Shown in pieces: positions 17,622 through 25,969 of a stretch of 64,000 nucleotides of DNA. A model generated the notes under the pieces. It made no database searches. It had not been told where the DNA came from and saw nothing but the letters and a program-made list of their open reading frames with translations. The stretch is from Verrucomicrobiota bacterium (lineage in GTDB: Bacteria; Verrucomicrobiota; Verrucomicrobiia; Verrucomicrobiales; Verrucomicrobiaceae): assembly GCA_025360015.1 (NCBI GenBank), contig JANYCZ010000032.1, positions 86,890-150,889 on the forward strand. Reading direction: 5' to 3'. Position 1 is the stretch's first letter. Each line of letters starts with the position of its first letter. Both the position numbers and the translations under genes were made by a program.

Positions 17622-18229
17622 GCACACAGCCGGCGGTGCAGACCATCGTGCTGCACGCCTCCATGCATCTCGGCCTGGAGTGCCGCCTGCTGACCCTGGA
17701 TGCACCTCGTGACCAGCTCCGCATTCACACACGCGCCGTCCTGCTGGAGTTGCTCGCCAGCAGGCTGAACATACCAGCATCGCAATTGGAAATCGTGATC
17801 TCTGCGGGTGGCAAGCCCTGCTGTCCGCAGGCTGTGGCCGCGGGCCTCACTTTCAGCTTTTCTTACGCTCCACCCCATGCCTGCCTCGTCGTCGGTCATG
17901 GCAGCCGCATCGGCATCGACATCGAACGCGTGGTCCCCAGCGAACCCACCTGGAATCTGCTGGAGCACGTCTTCACCGAAGCGGAACTCCAGCAATGGCT
18001 GCGTCTTCCCGCCGGAAAGCCGCGCTGCCACGCCTTCACCGCCGCCTGGACCCTCAAGGAAGCCATGCTCAAAGCACGCGGCACCGGCCTGGCGGAGGCT
18101 CCGCAAAGTGTCGGCGTCACATTCTCAGAGAGTGGTCACGTCACACCAGCCGCCGTCCCCCAGCATGCCTCCTGGCTGTGCCTCGATTCGCTTCCGGGTT
18201 ACGTCGGCGCGATCATCCATTTCGGCTAG
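17618..18229 (+). CDS. 4'-phosphopantetheinyl transferase, Sfp type
   Basis: 203 residues, a cytoplasmic enzyme that moves phosphopantetheine from CoA to the Ser of carrier domains. Motifs are clear: GIDIERV (the metal-binding Asp and Glu), VFTEAELQQW and WTLKEAMLKARGTGL (WxxKEA motif). It starts at ATG 17618, overlapping the NRPS stop (ATGA), so the two are translationally coupled, and its natural substrate is almost surely Ser541 of that NRPS. The overlapping arrangement argues that the NRPS is active rather than a relic. Confidence 0.93.
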   Translation: MSTQPAVQTIVLHASMHLGLECRLLTLDAPRDQLRIHTRAVLLELLASRLNIPASQLEIVISAGGKPCCPQAVAAGLTFSFSYAPPHACLVVGHGSRIGIDIERVVPSEPTWNLLEHVFTEAELQQWLRLPAGKPRCHAFTAAWTLKEAMLKARGTGLAEAPQSVGVTFSESGHVTPAAVPQHASWLCLDSLPGYVGAIIHFG

Positions 18230-18314
18230 CTCGAGCCGAGTCGTGATCAGTGAGACCCCAAGAAATCACTGGCCCCAGCCTGGAAGCAGCTTAGTCTCAG
18301 TCACCCCTCAAGAC

Positions 18315-18842
18315 ATGCCCACCGAGTTCGATATTCAATACGCCCTGGAGAACACCCAGGTGCTCCATGAGCCGGACCGCCGTATCGACACCTTTGGCAG
18401 CACCCATTTCGAGTTTCAGATCGTCACCGAACTCATGGATACCGTCGGTGCCGTGCGCGTGCGCGAAGGCCGCATCGAGGCCGAAAAGCCTCTCATCCTC
18501 CGTCCGGAAATGCCCGGCCAGTTTGACTTCGAGGGCTTCGGTCCCGAGGTCTCCGAATTTGGCGAATTCCTGAAGGCCAACCTGCACAAGCTGGCGGTCC
18601 TCAAATACGGCTTCAAATTTCGCAAAGGCGAAATCAGCGAGCAGATCATCCACGAATCCATGGAAGAAGTCACCGGCAAGCTGCTTGGCGACATCCGCGC
18701 TTCGGGCAATCCGATGCGTGCGATCATTCAAGGCGTGGACGACACCTGGGAAATCTGCCTGCTGAAGTTCACCGTCGAGATGATCGAGAAGTCCCAGAAC
18801 ATCAACCTTTTCGATTTCAAACGCCGCGGCCTGCTGGGCTGA
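18315..18842 (+). CDS. Conserved-looking protein of unknown function
   Basis: 175 residues from the ATG at 18315. No signal peptide, membrane segment or known motif is visible. The sequence is acidic, with well-behaved alternating helix and strand (VRVREGRIEAEKPLILRPEM, LKANLHKLAVLKYGFKFRKG), and looks like a genuine globular cytoplasmic protein. It ends in FDFKRRGLLG. The neighbours are the PPTase upstream (85 bp) and a LysM protein 22 bp downstream, so it may be transcribed with the LysM and accA genes. An open frame extends to 17808 but overlaps the PPTase out of frame; I reject that extension. Confidence 0.6.
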   Translation: MPTEFDIQYALENTQVLHEPDRRIDTFGSTHFEFQIVTELMDTVGAVRVREGRIEAEKPLILRPEMPGQFDFEGFGPEVSEFGEFLKANLHKLAVLKYGFKFRKGEISEQIIHESMEEVTGKLLGDIRASGNPMRAIIQGVDDTWEICLLKFTVEMIEKSQNINLFDFKRRGLLG

Positions 18843-18864
18843 GCGGGCTTTGTTGTTTCACGCA

Positions 18865-19818
18865 ATGGCCAAGACCCAGATCAAACTGCTGATTTTCCTC
18901 ATCACCGTGGGCTTGGTGGCAGGCACTCTCGGCATGGGCTACTGGGTTTATACGAACATCCTGCTCAAGGAGAACCAGGTGGAGCACGACATCGCCTCCA
19001 TGAAGGCCAAAGACCGCCCGCGTATCGACCCTGGCGTACGTCGTTTCGAAGCCGCCGTCGAACTCATCCATCAGGGCAAGATCGACGAAGGCCGTGATGC
19101 CCTCTACAAACTGCGCCAGCAGTTCCCCGATTCCAAGACCTGCCCGGAGGCCATTCGCATCATTGGCGAAATCAACATGGATCAGCTCTACTCGGCCAAT
19201 TCCACCGCCGGGAAGAAAGACTACATCGTCCAGCCGGGCGACTCGCTCAATCTCATTGCCAACAAGCAGGGCACCACCGTGGATTCCATCATCCGCTCCA
19301 GCGGTTTGATGAGCTTCAATCTTCAACCCGGCGATCACCTCACCATCATTCCGATGGATTTCCATCTCGGCGTCAGCATCGCGAAAAAACAGGTCATGCT
19401 GTTTCGCAAAGTCGGCGACAAGGAGTACCTCTTCAAAGCTTATGACGCGAAGGACATCCGCCTCCCGCCTGGCATGCGCCTGCCGGTGGAGATGTCGCTC
19501 TCAGGAAAAAACTCCATCTTCGATGGCAAGCCCGTGCTCTCCACCGACCCCAATTACCTTGATGCGGAAAAGTGGTTTTCGGGCAAGAAGACCGGCTCAA
19601 CCACGACCATCAGCATCCGCACGCCGCCAGTTGCCCGCGCCCTGCCCGTGGAGGAGCCGAAAGCCCCGGCCTCAAAAAAGAAATCCACCACGCCTGATGC
19701 CATGCCCGCTCCCGCACCTGCACTCACCGCAGAAACCGGCATCTTTCTTAGCCGCGAAGACCTCGAAGAACTCTTTGCGCTCGTGCGCAATGGGTCAAAG
19801 TTGAGCCTCGTGAGATAA
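18865..19818 (+). CDS. Membrane-anchored LysM-domain protein
   Basis: 317 residues from the ATG at 18865; a TTG at 18850 is also in frame. One N-terminal membrane helix (about 7-30) anchors a periplasmic part. Residues 50-105 look like a TPR-type helical pair (FEAAVELIHQGKIDEGRDAL). A LysM domain follows at about 119-165 (YIVQPGDSLNLIANKQG, then LQPGDHLTIIP) and should bind peptidoglycan. The next 90 residues resemble the strand-rich start of an L,D-transpeptidase (FHLGVSIAKKQVMLFRK), but the catalytic HGT and SxGCxR motifs are absent. The C-terminal third is Pro/Lys-rich with a helical end. Likely a cell-wall-associated structural protein; 30 bp upstream of accA. Confidence 0.7.
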   Translation: MAKTQIKLLIFLITVGLVAGTLGMGYWVYTNILLKENQVEHDIASMKAKDRPRIDPGVRRFEAAVELIHQGKIDEGRDALYKLRQQFPDSKTCPEAIRIIGEINMDQLYSANSTAGKKDYIVQPGDSLNLIANKQGTTVDSIIRSSGLMSFNLQPGDHLTIIPMDFHLGVSIAKKQVMLFRKVGDKEYLFKAYDAKDIRLPPGMRLPVEMSLSGKNSIFDGKPVLSTDPNYLDAEKWFSGKKTGSTTTISIRTPPVARALPVEEPKAPASKKKSTTPDAMPAPAPALTAETGIFLSREDLEELFALVRNGSKLSLVR

Positions 19819-19848
19819 TCCCTCCCATCCCTTTCCCAATCGACCGCC

Positions 19849-20808
19849 ATGAAACCTGTTTTGGAATTCGAAAAGCCCATCGTCAAAATCCGCGAAGAAA
19901 TCGAGGAGGCTAAAAAGAAGCTGGCCGCCAAGCCCAGCGACAAACTCGCCCAGCAGATCGCCGATCTCGAAACGAAGGCCGAAACCCTGCAGCGCGACAT
20001 CCACGCCAATCTCTCCCCCTGGCAGCGTGTGCAGATCTCCCGCCACGTTGGCCGGCCCTTCATGCTCGACTACGTGAAGCACATCTGTGATGAGTTCGTC
20101 GAACTGCATGGCGACCGCCACATCGGCGATGACAACGCCATGCCCGCCGGCTTCGCCACCATCGGTGGTCAGCGCGTCGCCATCCTCGGCCACCAGAAAG
20201 GCCGCGACACCAAGGAGAACCTCCTGCGCAACTTCGGCAGCGCCCATCCCGAAGGCTATCGCAAAGCCCTCCGCCTCATGCGCATGGCCGAAAAATTCAG
20301 CCTGCCCATCATCACCCTCATCGACACCCCCGGAGCCTTTCCCGGCATCGGCGCGGAAGAGCGCAACATCGCCGAAGCCATCGCCTTCAATCTGCGCGAG
20401 ATGATGACCCTGCGCACGCCCGTCATCGCCACCGTCATCGGTGAAGGCGGCAGCGGCGGCGCCCTCGGCATCGGCATCGCAGACCGCGTGCTCATGATGG
20501 AGAACGCCTACTACTCCGTCATCAGCCCTGAAGGCTGCGCCGCCATCCTCTGGAAGCATCGCGAGCACGCCCCTGAAGCCGCCTCCGCCCTCAAGCTCAG
20601 CGCCCAGGATCTCTCCAAGCTCGGCGTCATTGACGGCATCGTCCCCGAGCCCCTCGGCGGCGCGCACAACGACCACTTCGCCGCAGCCGCCTCCCTCAAA
20701 GACGCCCTGCTTACAACCCTCAAGGAACTCAACGACCTCCCGACCGCCCAGCTTCTGGAGCAACGCTATCAGAAATTCCGCGCCCTCGGTCAGTTCACAG
20801 AAGGCTGA
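19849..20808 (+). CDS. accA: Acetyl-CoA carboxylase carboxyltransferase subunit alpha
   Basis: 319 residues, the family length. It pairs with AccD to transfer the carboxyl group from biotin to acetyl-CoA, the first step of fatty-acid synthesis, in the cytoplasm. Hallmarks: LEFEKPIVKIREEIEEAKKK at the N-terminus, RPFMLDYVKHICDEFVELHG, the DRHIGDDNAM segment, DTPGAFPGIGAEERNIAEAI and EGGSGGALGIG, the oxyanion/CoA site. The downstream SPEGCAAILWKH is also typical. accD is not nearby. A strong terminator follows 27 bp after the stop and is shared with the convergent autotransporter gene. Confidence 0.97.
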   Translation: MKPVLEFEKPIVKIREEIEEAKKKLAAKPSDKLAQQIADLETKAETLQRDIHANLSPWQRVQISRHVGRPFMLDYVKHICDEFVELHGDRHIGDDNAMPAGFATIGGQRVAILGHQKGRDTKENLLRNFGSAHPEGYRKALRLMRMAEKFSLPIITLIDTPGAFPGIGAEERNIAEAIAFNLREMMTLRTPVIATVIGEGGSGGALGIGIADRVLMMENAYYSVISPEGCAAILWKHREHAPEAASALKLSAQDLSKLGVIDGIVPEPLGGAHNDHFAAAASLKDALLTTLKELNDLPTAQLLEQRYQKFRALGQFTEG

Positions 20809-20835
20809 GCCGTTCCATCTGAATCCTCCTCACAA

Positions 20836-20864
20836 AAGCGGTGCTGTTTCAGCACCGCTTTTTT
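20836..20864. terminator. Bidirectional intrinsic terminator between accA and autotransporter 1
   Basis: An eleven-base stem AAGCGGTGCTG (20836-20846) with CAGCACCGCTT (20850-20860), three-base loop, flanked by AAAA on the left and TTTT on the right. It therefore works as a U-tract terminator in both directions and serves both convergent genes. Confidence 0.9.
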
Positions 20865-20872
20865 GTGCCTCG

Positions 20873-23302
20873 CTAAAAGCTGTACCCAAAACGCACACTG
20901 CCAAAGTGGGCTTCCTGATTGTTGCGGAAGAACTGGCCTGAGTAACTCAGCAGCAGGTGGAACCGGTCGTTGAATTGAAAGTTCACCCCCGCACCCGCCA
21001 CCATGTAGTCCTGTCCAGGCGACTGATTGCCACCGCTGGCGCTGAAGGGCGCATTGATCAGCGCGACACTGGTGCCGTTGTTCTTGAGGTTCTGCCGCTC
21101 ATAGCTCAGCCGCACCTGCGGTGTGATGGTGGCCCAGTCGGTTTTTATCTTCTTGCTGGCTGACCAGCCCACGCGGGAAACAAGGGATTCGTAGCTCTGC
21201 TGGCCGTAGCGCAATGCAGCACCACCACCGCCAGTTTCGCTGTAGGCGTCCACGCTGCCATGCAGGTAGTCGATGCCCACAAAGGGACCGGTGACGAGCG
21301 TGTTGTCCTGAAAGCGGAAGTTCCACCCGGTGTTGTATTGAATTGAGTGGGTGTAAGTGCGCGTCGTGCCGTTTGCTGTCGGGAAGCCGAAACCGGGATT
21401 GCGCGTGGAGTTCAGCTCATAGGTGCCGAAGCTGTAGAGCAGGCTGCTCCAGTAGTTTTTGCGCACAAAGGAGACATACGTGGAGAGCGCGGGGCCTTCA
21501 AGATGCAGGCTGCCAAGACCGCCGGTGTAGCTCTGATCACTGGTGAGGAATGAAGCCGCGAAGCCGAGGGCGAGACCGCGGGAGAGATGCCGCTCGATGC
21601 CGATGCTCGGTGCCCAGGCGCTGACCTGCACTCCGGCCTGCCCGCCAATGGCGCTGAGTCTGACATTACCGTAGTTCACCGTGGTGAAGACTTCCCATTG
21701 GCGCGAGCGCTTGATCTTGCGAGCGATGGGATCCTCCGGACCGTCGCCTTGCCCCACCACAACGCCATCATCCATTGAAGAGGCAATGCTGCCATCCGAG
21801 GCTTCTTCGCCATCGCCAGCACGCAGATTGAAGAGATGGTTGTTGAGGTCGTTGGTGACCGTGTTGCCAGCACTGATCAGTATTTGCCCCTCGGCATTGG
21901 CCATCGGCAGGCCGGACTCGCCAGCGGACAGTTGCGCTCGGATGTCCACGATGCTGAAGACCCCGGTGCTCGGGTCAAAACTGCCAGCGAGACCGGAGGC
22001 CAGTCCCAGTGAGTGAGCGTCCACGGCCAGCGTCCCAGTGATGCTGCCCGCATTGAGTCCGACGCTGTTGAGTTCGAGCAGCTTCCACTGATCTCCAATG
22101 GCGAAGGCCGTCATGGCATTGGGGTTACCGATGGCAAGAATGCCGCCTGCGCTGGCGTCGAGATGACCCTGCAGATTGAGTGTATCGGCTGCCGTGCTGG
22201 TGGCCGTGTTGTTTCCCAAGCCCGCTCCTGTGAAGAGATCGACAGCGATCACACTGCCCGCACCCATGACCACAGCTCCGAGTCCAGTGGTGGTGAGGGA
22301 CAACGTGGATGCGGCGGGAGCAACCAGGGGATCGCCCACACTGAGGGTGCCATTGATGAAAAAGGACTGATCCACCGCAGGCGCCATCGTTCCCGTTCCG
22401 GCCAGCATGGCACCGCTGTCCACGGCGAAGCTCGCCCCGCCCGTCAGCAAGCCGTTCACTACCAGGGAGCCTGCCGCCACATGCGTCGCGCCGGTGTAGG
22501 CGCTGGTCCCCGTGAGTGTGAGCGAGGACGTGCCCGCCTTCGTCAATCCGCCATCACTGGTGATGGGGCTGCTGATGAGCACGCCTGCCGGGTTGCTGGC
22601 CGTGATGGTGGGCGTGGCACCGGTGAAAACGAGGCTCGTGGTGCTGATGGTGACCAAGCCCGTGGCAGCGTCGCCTGTAGCAGGATTGCTCACGACGATG
22701 GCGTCATTGCCAGTGATCGTCAGCGTGTTATCCCCGCTGATGGTGAGAGGGCCAATGAAAGGACCAAAAGTCCAATTCGAAACGGCTTCTGGCGCGGTGT
22801 TGATGCTCAAGACCGCGAAGTCGGCCCCCAGCACCGTATTTGGAAATGCGCTGCCTCCCGTGAAATAGACGGTGTCGCGGGCCGTCGGGAGCACCGTATC
22901 GGCGTTCCCTGCTTGAATGGTGTCCCCATTCTGGGATTGAGCCCACCAGTTGCCAACAGTGGTCCATAGAGAATCCAACCCGCCCCCTCCACCCACCTGC
23001 CAGCGACGGCCAGGCAGGCTGGCAATGCCACCTCCCGGAACACCAGAACCCGTATTAGCGGTAGAACCCGTACTCGTGCTGGAACCTGTACTCGTACTCG
23101 AACCCGTATTAGCGGTGGAACCAGCGATGATCGCCTGTGGCACATGGGTAATCACCATGATGAGCAGAACCATGATGAGCGAGCTCCCCATTGAGGGACG
23201 GAATCTCTCAGCAGGCTTCGTGGCTGGACTGATCTCCAACACAGTCTCTGGAGAATCGGCTGAGCTTCGGCTTTCGGGTGATGGGATGGATGTGGTTTCC
23301 AT
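20873..23302 (-). CDS. Autotransporter 1: beta-helix-type passenger with C-terminal barrel
   Basis: 809 residues from the ATG at 23302. A GTG at 23320 is also in frame, but it lies inside the AGGTGA ribosome-site-like sequence and the paralogue shares the METx start. An extended signal region (about 50 residues, with the hydrophobic core SSLIMVLLIMVITHVPQAII) is followed by a low-complexity Ser/Thr/Gly linker from an 18-bp tandem repeat. The passenger has autotransporter-associated strand repeats (GGLTKAGTSSLTLTG, then GSLVVNG). The last 346 residues, from GLPMANAEGQ, are linker plus a 12-strand-type barrel ending in VRFGYSF. This barrel matches autotransporter 2 without any insertion or deletion, while the passengers are unrelated. 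It probably displays or releases a surface adhesin. The gene is the third of three on this strand after a LuxR regulator. Confidence 0.88.
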   Translation of the reverse strand: METTSIPSPESRSSADSPETVLEISPATKPAERFRPSMGSSLIMVLLIMVITHVPQAIIAGSTANTGSSTSTGSSTSTGSTANTGSGVPGGGIASLPGRRWQVGGGGGLDSLWTTVGNWWAQSQNGDTIQAGNADTVLPTARDTVYFTGGSAFPNTVLGADFAVLSINTAPEAVSNWTFGPFIGPLTISGDNTLTITGNDAIVVSNPATGDAATGLVTISTTSLVFTGATPTITASNPAGVLISSPITSDGGLTKAGTSSLTLTGTSAYTGATHVAAGSLVVNGLLTGGASFAVDSGAMLAGTGTMAPAVDQSFFINGTLSVGDPLVAPAASTLSLTTTGLGAVVMGAGSVIAVDLFTGAGLGNNTATSTAADTLNLQGHLDASAGGILAIGNPNAMTAFAIGDQWKLLELNSVGLNAGSITGTLAVDAHSLGLASGLAGSFDPSTGVFSIVDIRAQLSAGESGLPMANAEGQILISAGNTVTNDLNNHLFNLRAGDGEEASDGSIASSMDDGVVVGQGDGPEDPIARKIKRSRQWEVFTTVNYGNVRLSAIGGQAGVQVSAWAPSIGIERHLSRGLALGFAASFLTSDQSYTGGLGSLHLEGPALSTYVSFVRKNYWSSLLYSFGTYELNSTRNPGFGFPTANGTTRTYTHSIQYNTGWNFRFQDNTLVTGPFVGIDYLHGSVDAYSETGGGGAALRYGQQSYESLVSRVGWSASKKIKTDWATITPQVRLSYERQNLKNNGTSVALINAPFSASGGNQSPGQDYMVAGAGVNFQFNDRFHLLLSYSGQFFRNNQEAHFGSVRFGYSF
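23046..23117 (-). repeat. Four 18-bp tandem repeats in autotransporter 1
   Basis: Units start at 23046, 23064, 23082 and 23100, each opening GAACC on the plus strand. They encode a Gly-Ser-Thr-rich linker of six residues per unit between the signal region and the passenger. Such tandem repeats can change copy number by slippage while staying in frame. Confidence 0.75.
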
Positions 23303-23346
23303 AAAAAATGAATCCGTCACCTAATTCGAAAGACCGATTTAGAACA

Positions 23347-23362
23347 CCCCCGTGCATGGGGG
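23347..23362. promoter_or_regulatory. GC-rich palindrome upstream of autotransporter 1
   Basis: The sequence CCCCCGTGCATGGGGG is a near-perfect palindrome with one mismatched pair. It lies about 45 bp before the ATG, in the gap after autotransporter 2. The same element, perfect, lies at 25118-25133 at a matching distance from the other autotransporter gene. The shared flank GAACA on one side supports a conserved operator. There is no T-run, so it is not a terminator. Confidence 0.55.
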
Positions 23363-23381
23363 TTCCACCAGGTTGGCGGCG

Positions 23382-25073
23382 CTAAAAACTGTACCCAAAC
23401 CGCACACTGCCAAAGTGGGCTTCCTGGTTGTTGCGGAAGAACTGCCCCTGATAGAAGAACAGCAGGTTGAATCGGTCGGTGAACTGGAAGTTCAGACCCG
23501 CGCCCGCCACCATGTAATCCTGTCCGGGAGACTGATTGCCCCCGCTGGTGCTGAAGGGGGCGTTGATCAGCGCGACACTGGTGCCGTTGTTCCTGAGGTT
23601 CTGGCGCTCGTAGCTCAGACGCAACTGCGAGGTGATGACGGCCCAATCAGTGTGGACTTTTTTGGAAGCGGTCCAGCCAACGCGGGAGACGAGCGACTCG
23701 TAGCTTTGTTTGCCATAGCGCAGGGCCGCCAGACCGCCGCCAGTTTCACTGTACGCGTCCACGCTGCCATGCAGGTAGTCGATGCCCGCGAAAGGACCGG
23801 TGACAAATGTGTTGTTCTGAAAGCGAAAACTCCAGCCCGTGTTGTACTGCACCGCATGGGTGTAGGTACGCGTGGTGCCAAAAGCAGCCGGGAAACCGAA
23901 GCCCGTGTTGCGCCGGGAATCCATCTCATAGGTGCCAAAGCTGTAGAGCAGGCTGCTCCAGTAGTTTTTGCGCACAAAGGAGAGATACGCGGAGAGCGCA
24001 GGGCCTTCGAGATGCAGGCTGCCGAGGCCGCTGGTGTACCTCTGATCACTGGTAAGAAAGGACGTGGCAAAACCGAGTGCGAGGCTGCGTGTGAGATGAC
24101 GTTCGATGCCGATGCTGGGCGCCCAGGCATCGATCTGCACTCCGGCCTGACCACCGATCGCGCTGAGTTTGACGTTGCCATAGTTAACCGTGGTGAACAT
24201 CTCCCAGCGGCGGGAACGCTTCACACGTTTGGAGATCGGACCTTCCTCACCGTCTCCCTGACCGACCACGACGCCGTCGTCCATCGCAGCAGCGAGGCCC
24301 TCTTCAGCGGCTTCTTCTCCTTGGCCGGCACGAAGATAGAAGAGGTGGTTGTTGATGTCATTGGTAACGGTGCCGCCCGCACTGATGAGCATCTGCCCCT
24401 CGGCATTGGCCATGGGCAAACCGGTGAAAGTGGCTGACAACTCCTCAGGCGGAGGGCCGCCGAATGTCACAATGAATTGAAAAAAGGGTGTGGCGCTGGA
24501 TGTGTAGGTGCCGGACGCAAAAATTCCAAGGCTGGCCAGGGTGGCCCCCGTGAAGGTCATGGAGCCCGAGAGCGGAGCGCCGGAGACGTAACCTGAAGGC
24601 ACGTAAACAGAATTTCCAAAGAAGTTGGCTCCGAAGGTCTGGCCTGAAACCGAATTGGGGGAGATGTCTCCGCCGGGACCGAAGGGAGTCACAGATATCG
24701 GGACGAACCCGTAGAGATCGCCTGCGATACCAGAAGAAGAAAAGAACTGCACCGCTGACGGATTCACGTGACCACTGATGTTTTCCACCCCTAGGGCAGT
24801 CATGCCAGTCAGGTCCACGTTGCCCGAGTAGGTGATCACCACGTCTGCTCCCATTTGCACCGGTAGAGCCGTGATGTCAGCATGCGCGGAGTTCGGCACA
24901 AGCGTGAGCTGCGCCAGCAGAAGGGCCGCGCAGGTCAGCAGGTTCACAGAGCCGAGGCACCGACGCCCGATGGCGGTACGGAGTCTGGCAGCAGGCCTTG
25001 TTGTTGGCAGGGGCTCCACCACAGGCTGCGGAGAATCGGCTGAAGAGGACAGTGGAGTGGGTGCGGTTTCCAT
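23382..25073 (-). CDS. Autotransporter 2: same barrel, different (choice-of-anchor-like) passenger
   Basis: 563 residues from the ATG at 25073. The long N-terminal signal region has the core LLTCAALLLAQLTLV and a likely cleavage after SAHA. The passenger (about 65-215) is not of the usual beta-helix type. Its GADVVITYSGNVDLTGM and VPSGYVSGAPLSGSMTFTG segments resemble the domain found in many PEP-CTERM-anchored secreted proteins. From GLPMANAEGQ to the terminal GYSF there are 346 residues, co-linear and mostly identical with autotransporter 1 (both modules are exactly 1041 bp including the stop). Located between the LuxR gene and autotransporter 1 on the same strand. The barrel inserts in the outer membrane; whether the passenger is cleaved is not evident. 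Confidence 0.85.
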   Translation of the reverse strand: METAPTPLSSSADSPQPVVEPLPTTRPAARLRTAIGRRCLGSVNLLTCAALLLAQLTLVPNSAHADITALPVQMGADVVITYSGNVDLTGMTALGVENISGHVNPSAVQFFSSSGIAGDLYGFVPISVTPFGPGGDISPNSVSGQTFGANFFGNSVYVPSGYVSGAPLSGSMTFTGATLASLGIFASGTYTSSATPFFQFIVTFGGPPPEELSATFTGLPMANAEGQMLISAGGTVTNDINNHLFYLRAGQGEEAAEEGLAAAMDDGVVVGQGDGEEGPISKRVKRSRRWEMFTTVNYGNVKLSAIGGQAGVQIDAWAPSIGIERHLTRSLALGFATSFLTSDQRYTSGLGSLHLEGPALSAYLSFVRKNYWSSLLYSFGTYEMDSRRNTGFGFPAAFGTTRTYTHAVQYNTGWSFRFQNNTFVTGPFAGIDYLHGSVDAYSETGGGLAALRYGKQSYESLVSRVGWTASKKVHTDWAVITSQLRLSYERQNLRNNGTSVALINAPFSTSGGNQSPGQDYMVAGAGLNFQFTDRFNLLFFYQGQFFRNNQEAHFGSVRFGYSF

Positions 25074-25117
25074 GATGGGTGACTGAGTCACCTAAACCGA
25101 CGCCCAAAATTTGAACA

Positions 25118-25133
25118 CCCCCATGCATGGGGG
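25118..25133. promoter_or_regulatory. Perfect palindrome upstream of autotransporter 2
   Basis: CCCCCATGCATGGGGG, a perfect 16-bp palindrome 44 bp before the ATG of autotransporter 2 and 20 bp after the stop of the LuxR-type gene. The flank TTGAACA matches TAGAACA at the other copy. It is the best candidate binding site for a dimeric regulator, with the adjacent LuxR-type protein as the obvious candidate. Confidence 0.6.
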
Positions 25134-25153
25134 AAATGCACGCCCCTCCAGCG

Positions 25154-25924
25154 CTATGTCGAACCCAGGTGCCTGAGGGCAAACACCGTGGCAGAATGTC
25201 GATTCTCCTGCATCAATATTTTTAGAATGTTCTCCACATGTTCCTGCACGGTCGCGAGGCTGCGGCCAAGGATCATCGCGATCTCGCGGTTCTGTTTCCC
25301 TTCCGTCATCCAGTAGAGCACGTCCGCCTGCCGGGCGGTGAGTCCGAGCTTCTGCAGCCGCACGCGATCTGGCACTTTCGCTTTTTCCGCAGCCACCCAC
25401 GGATCCGGGTGGCGGTTCCAGGCGAGCAGGAAGTGTGGTGCAAAGGCATCCAACAAAGCACAGTGCTTTTTGGTGAAGTTGGACTTGCTGCGGTCAAAGC
25501 TGAGCCCGCCCACGGTGTCCTCATTGACGTTCACCGGCAGCGCCAGCGTGTGGACAAACCCAAGCCGCTTTTGGCAGTTGATGTAATGGGGGCTCACAAG
25601 GTAGTCCTTGAGCTTGATGACATCCGTCCTGCGCCGCGCCTTGGTATCGCCCGTCTTGGTAAAGTGCAGCACCAGTTGATCACTCTCCGGATTCGCGGAA
25701 TAATAGTCCAGTTCATCCTGCGAGTAGAGGCATTCCGGCAGCATGCGGAACGCCAGCCTTTTCGTCTTTCGGTCAAGGACGTGAATCACCGTCTGGTCCG
25801 CTTGAATCAAGCGGGACATCCCCGTGGCCACTGCAGACAGTAAGTCGGCGTGATCGCGGGCGGTGTTCATTTCGTAAACGGCGTCAAACAAGGGACCCCA
25901 TTCACGCTTGGCAAGATTCGGCAT
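25154..25924 (-). CDS. LuxR-family transcriptional regulator with GAF-like sensor domain
   Basis: 256 residues, cytoplasmic. Residues 20-180 look like an autoinducer-binding or GAF-type sensor fold (VATGMSRLIQADQTVIHVLD, GLSFDRSKSNFTKKHCALLD). The C-terminal 65 residues form a LuxR-type helix-turn-helix: LTARQADVLYWMTEGKQNRE, then IAMILGRSLATVQEHVENIL. No phosphoreceiver domain is present. No luxI-type synthase is nearby, so if it senses a ligand it would be an orphan regulator. The gene lies directly upstream of two autotransporter genes on the same strand, each preceded by the same palindrome, and is the likely regulator of both (inference from position). Confidence 0.85.
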   Translation of the reverse strand: MPNLAKREWGPLFDAVYEMNTARDHADLLSAVATGMSRLIQADQTVIHVLDRKTKRLAFRMLPECLYSQDELDYYSANPESDQLVLHFTKTGDTKARRRTDVIKLKDYLVSPHYINCQKRLGFVHTLALPVNVNEDTVGGLSFDRSKSNFTKKHCALLDAFAPHFLLAWNRHPDPWVAAEKAKVPDRVRLQKLGLTARQADVLYWMTEGKQNREIAMILGRSLATVQEHVENILKILMQENRHSATVFALRHLGST

Positions 25925-25969
25925 GAGCCAATTCTTTACTTCCGCGACTGCGACCTGAAAAGTTTAAAA

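Noticed and set aside
16299..17780. 493-codon minus-strand frame opposite the NRPS gene
   Set aside because: Same antisense composition pattern, and the plus strand is clearly the Pls/PosA gene.
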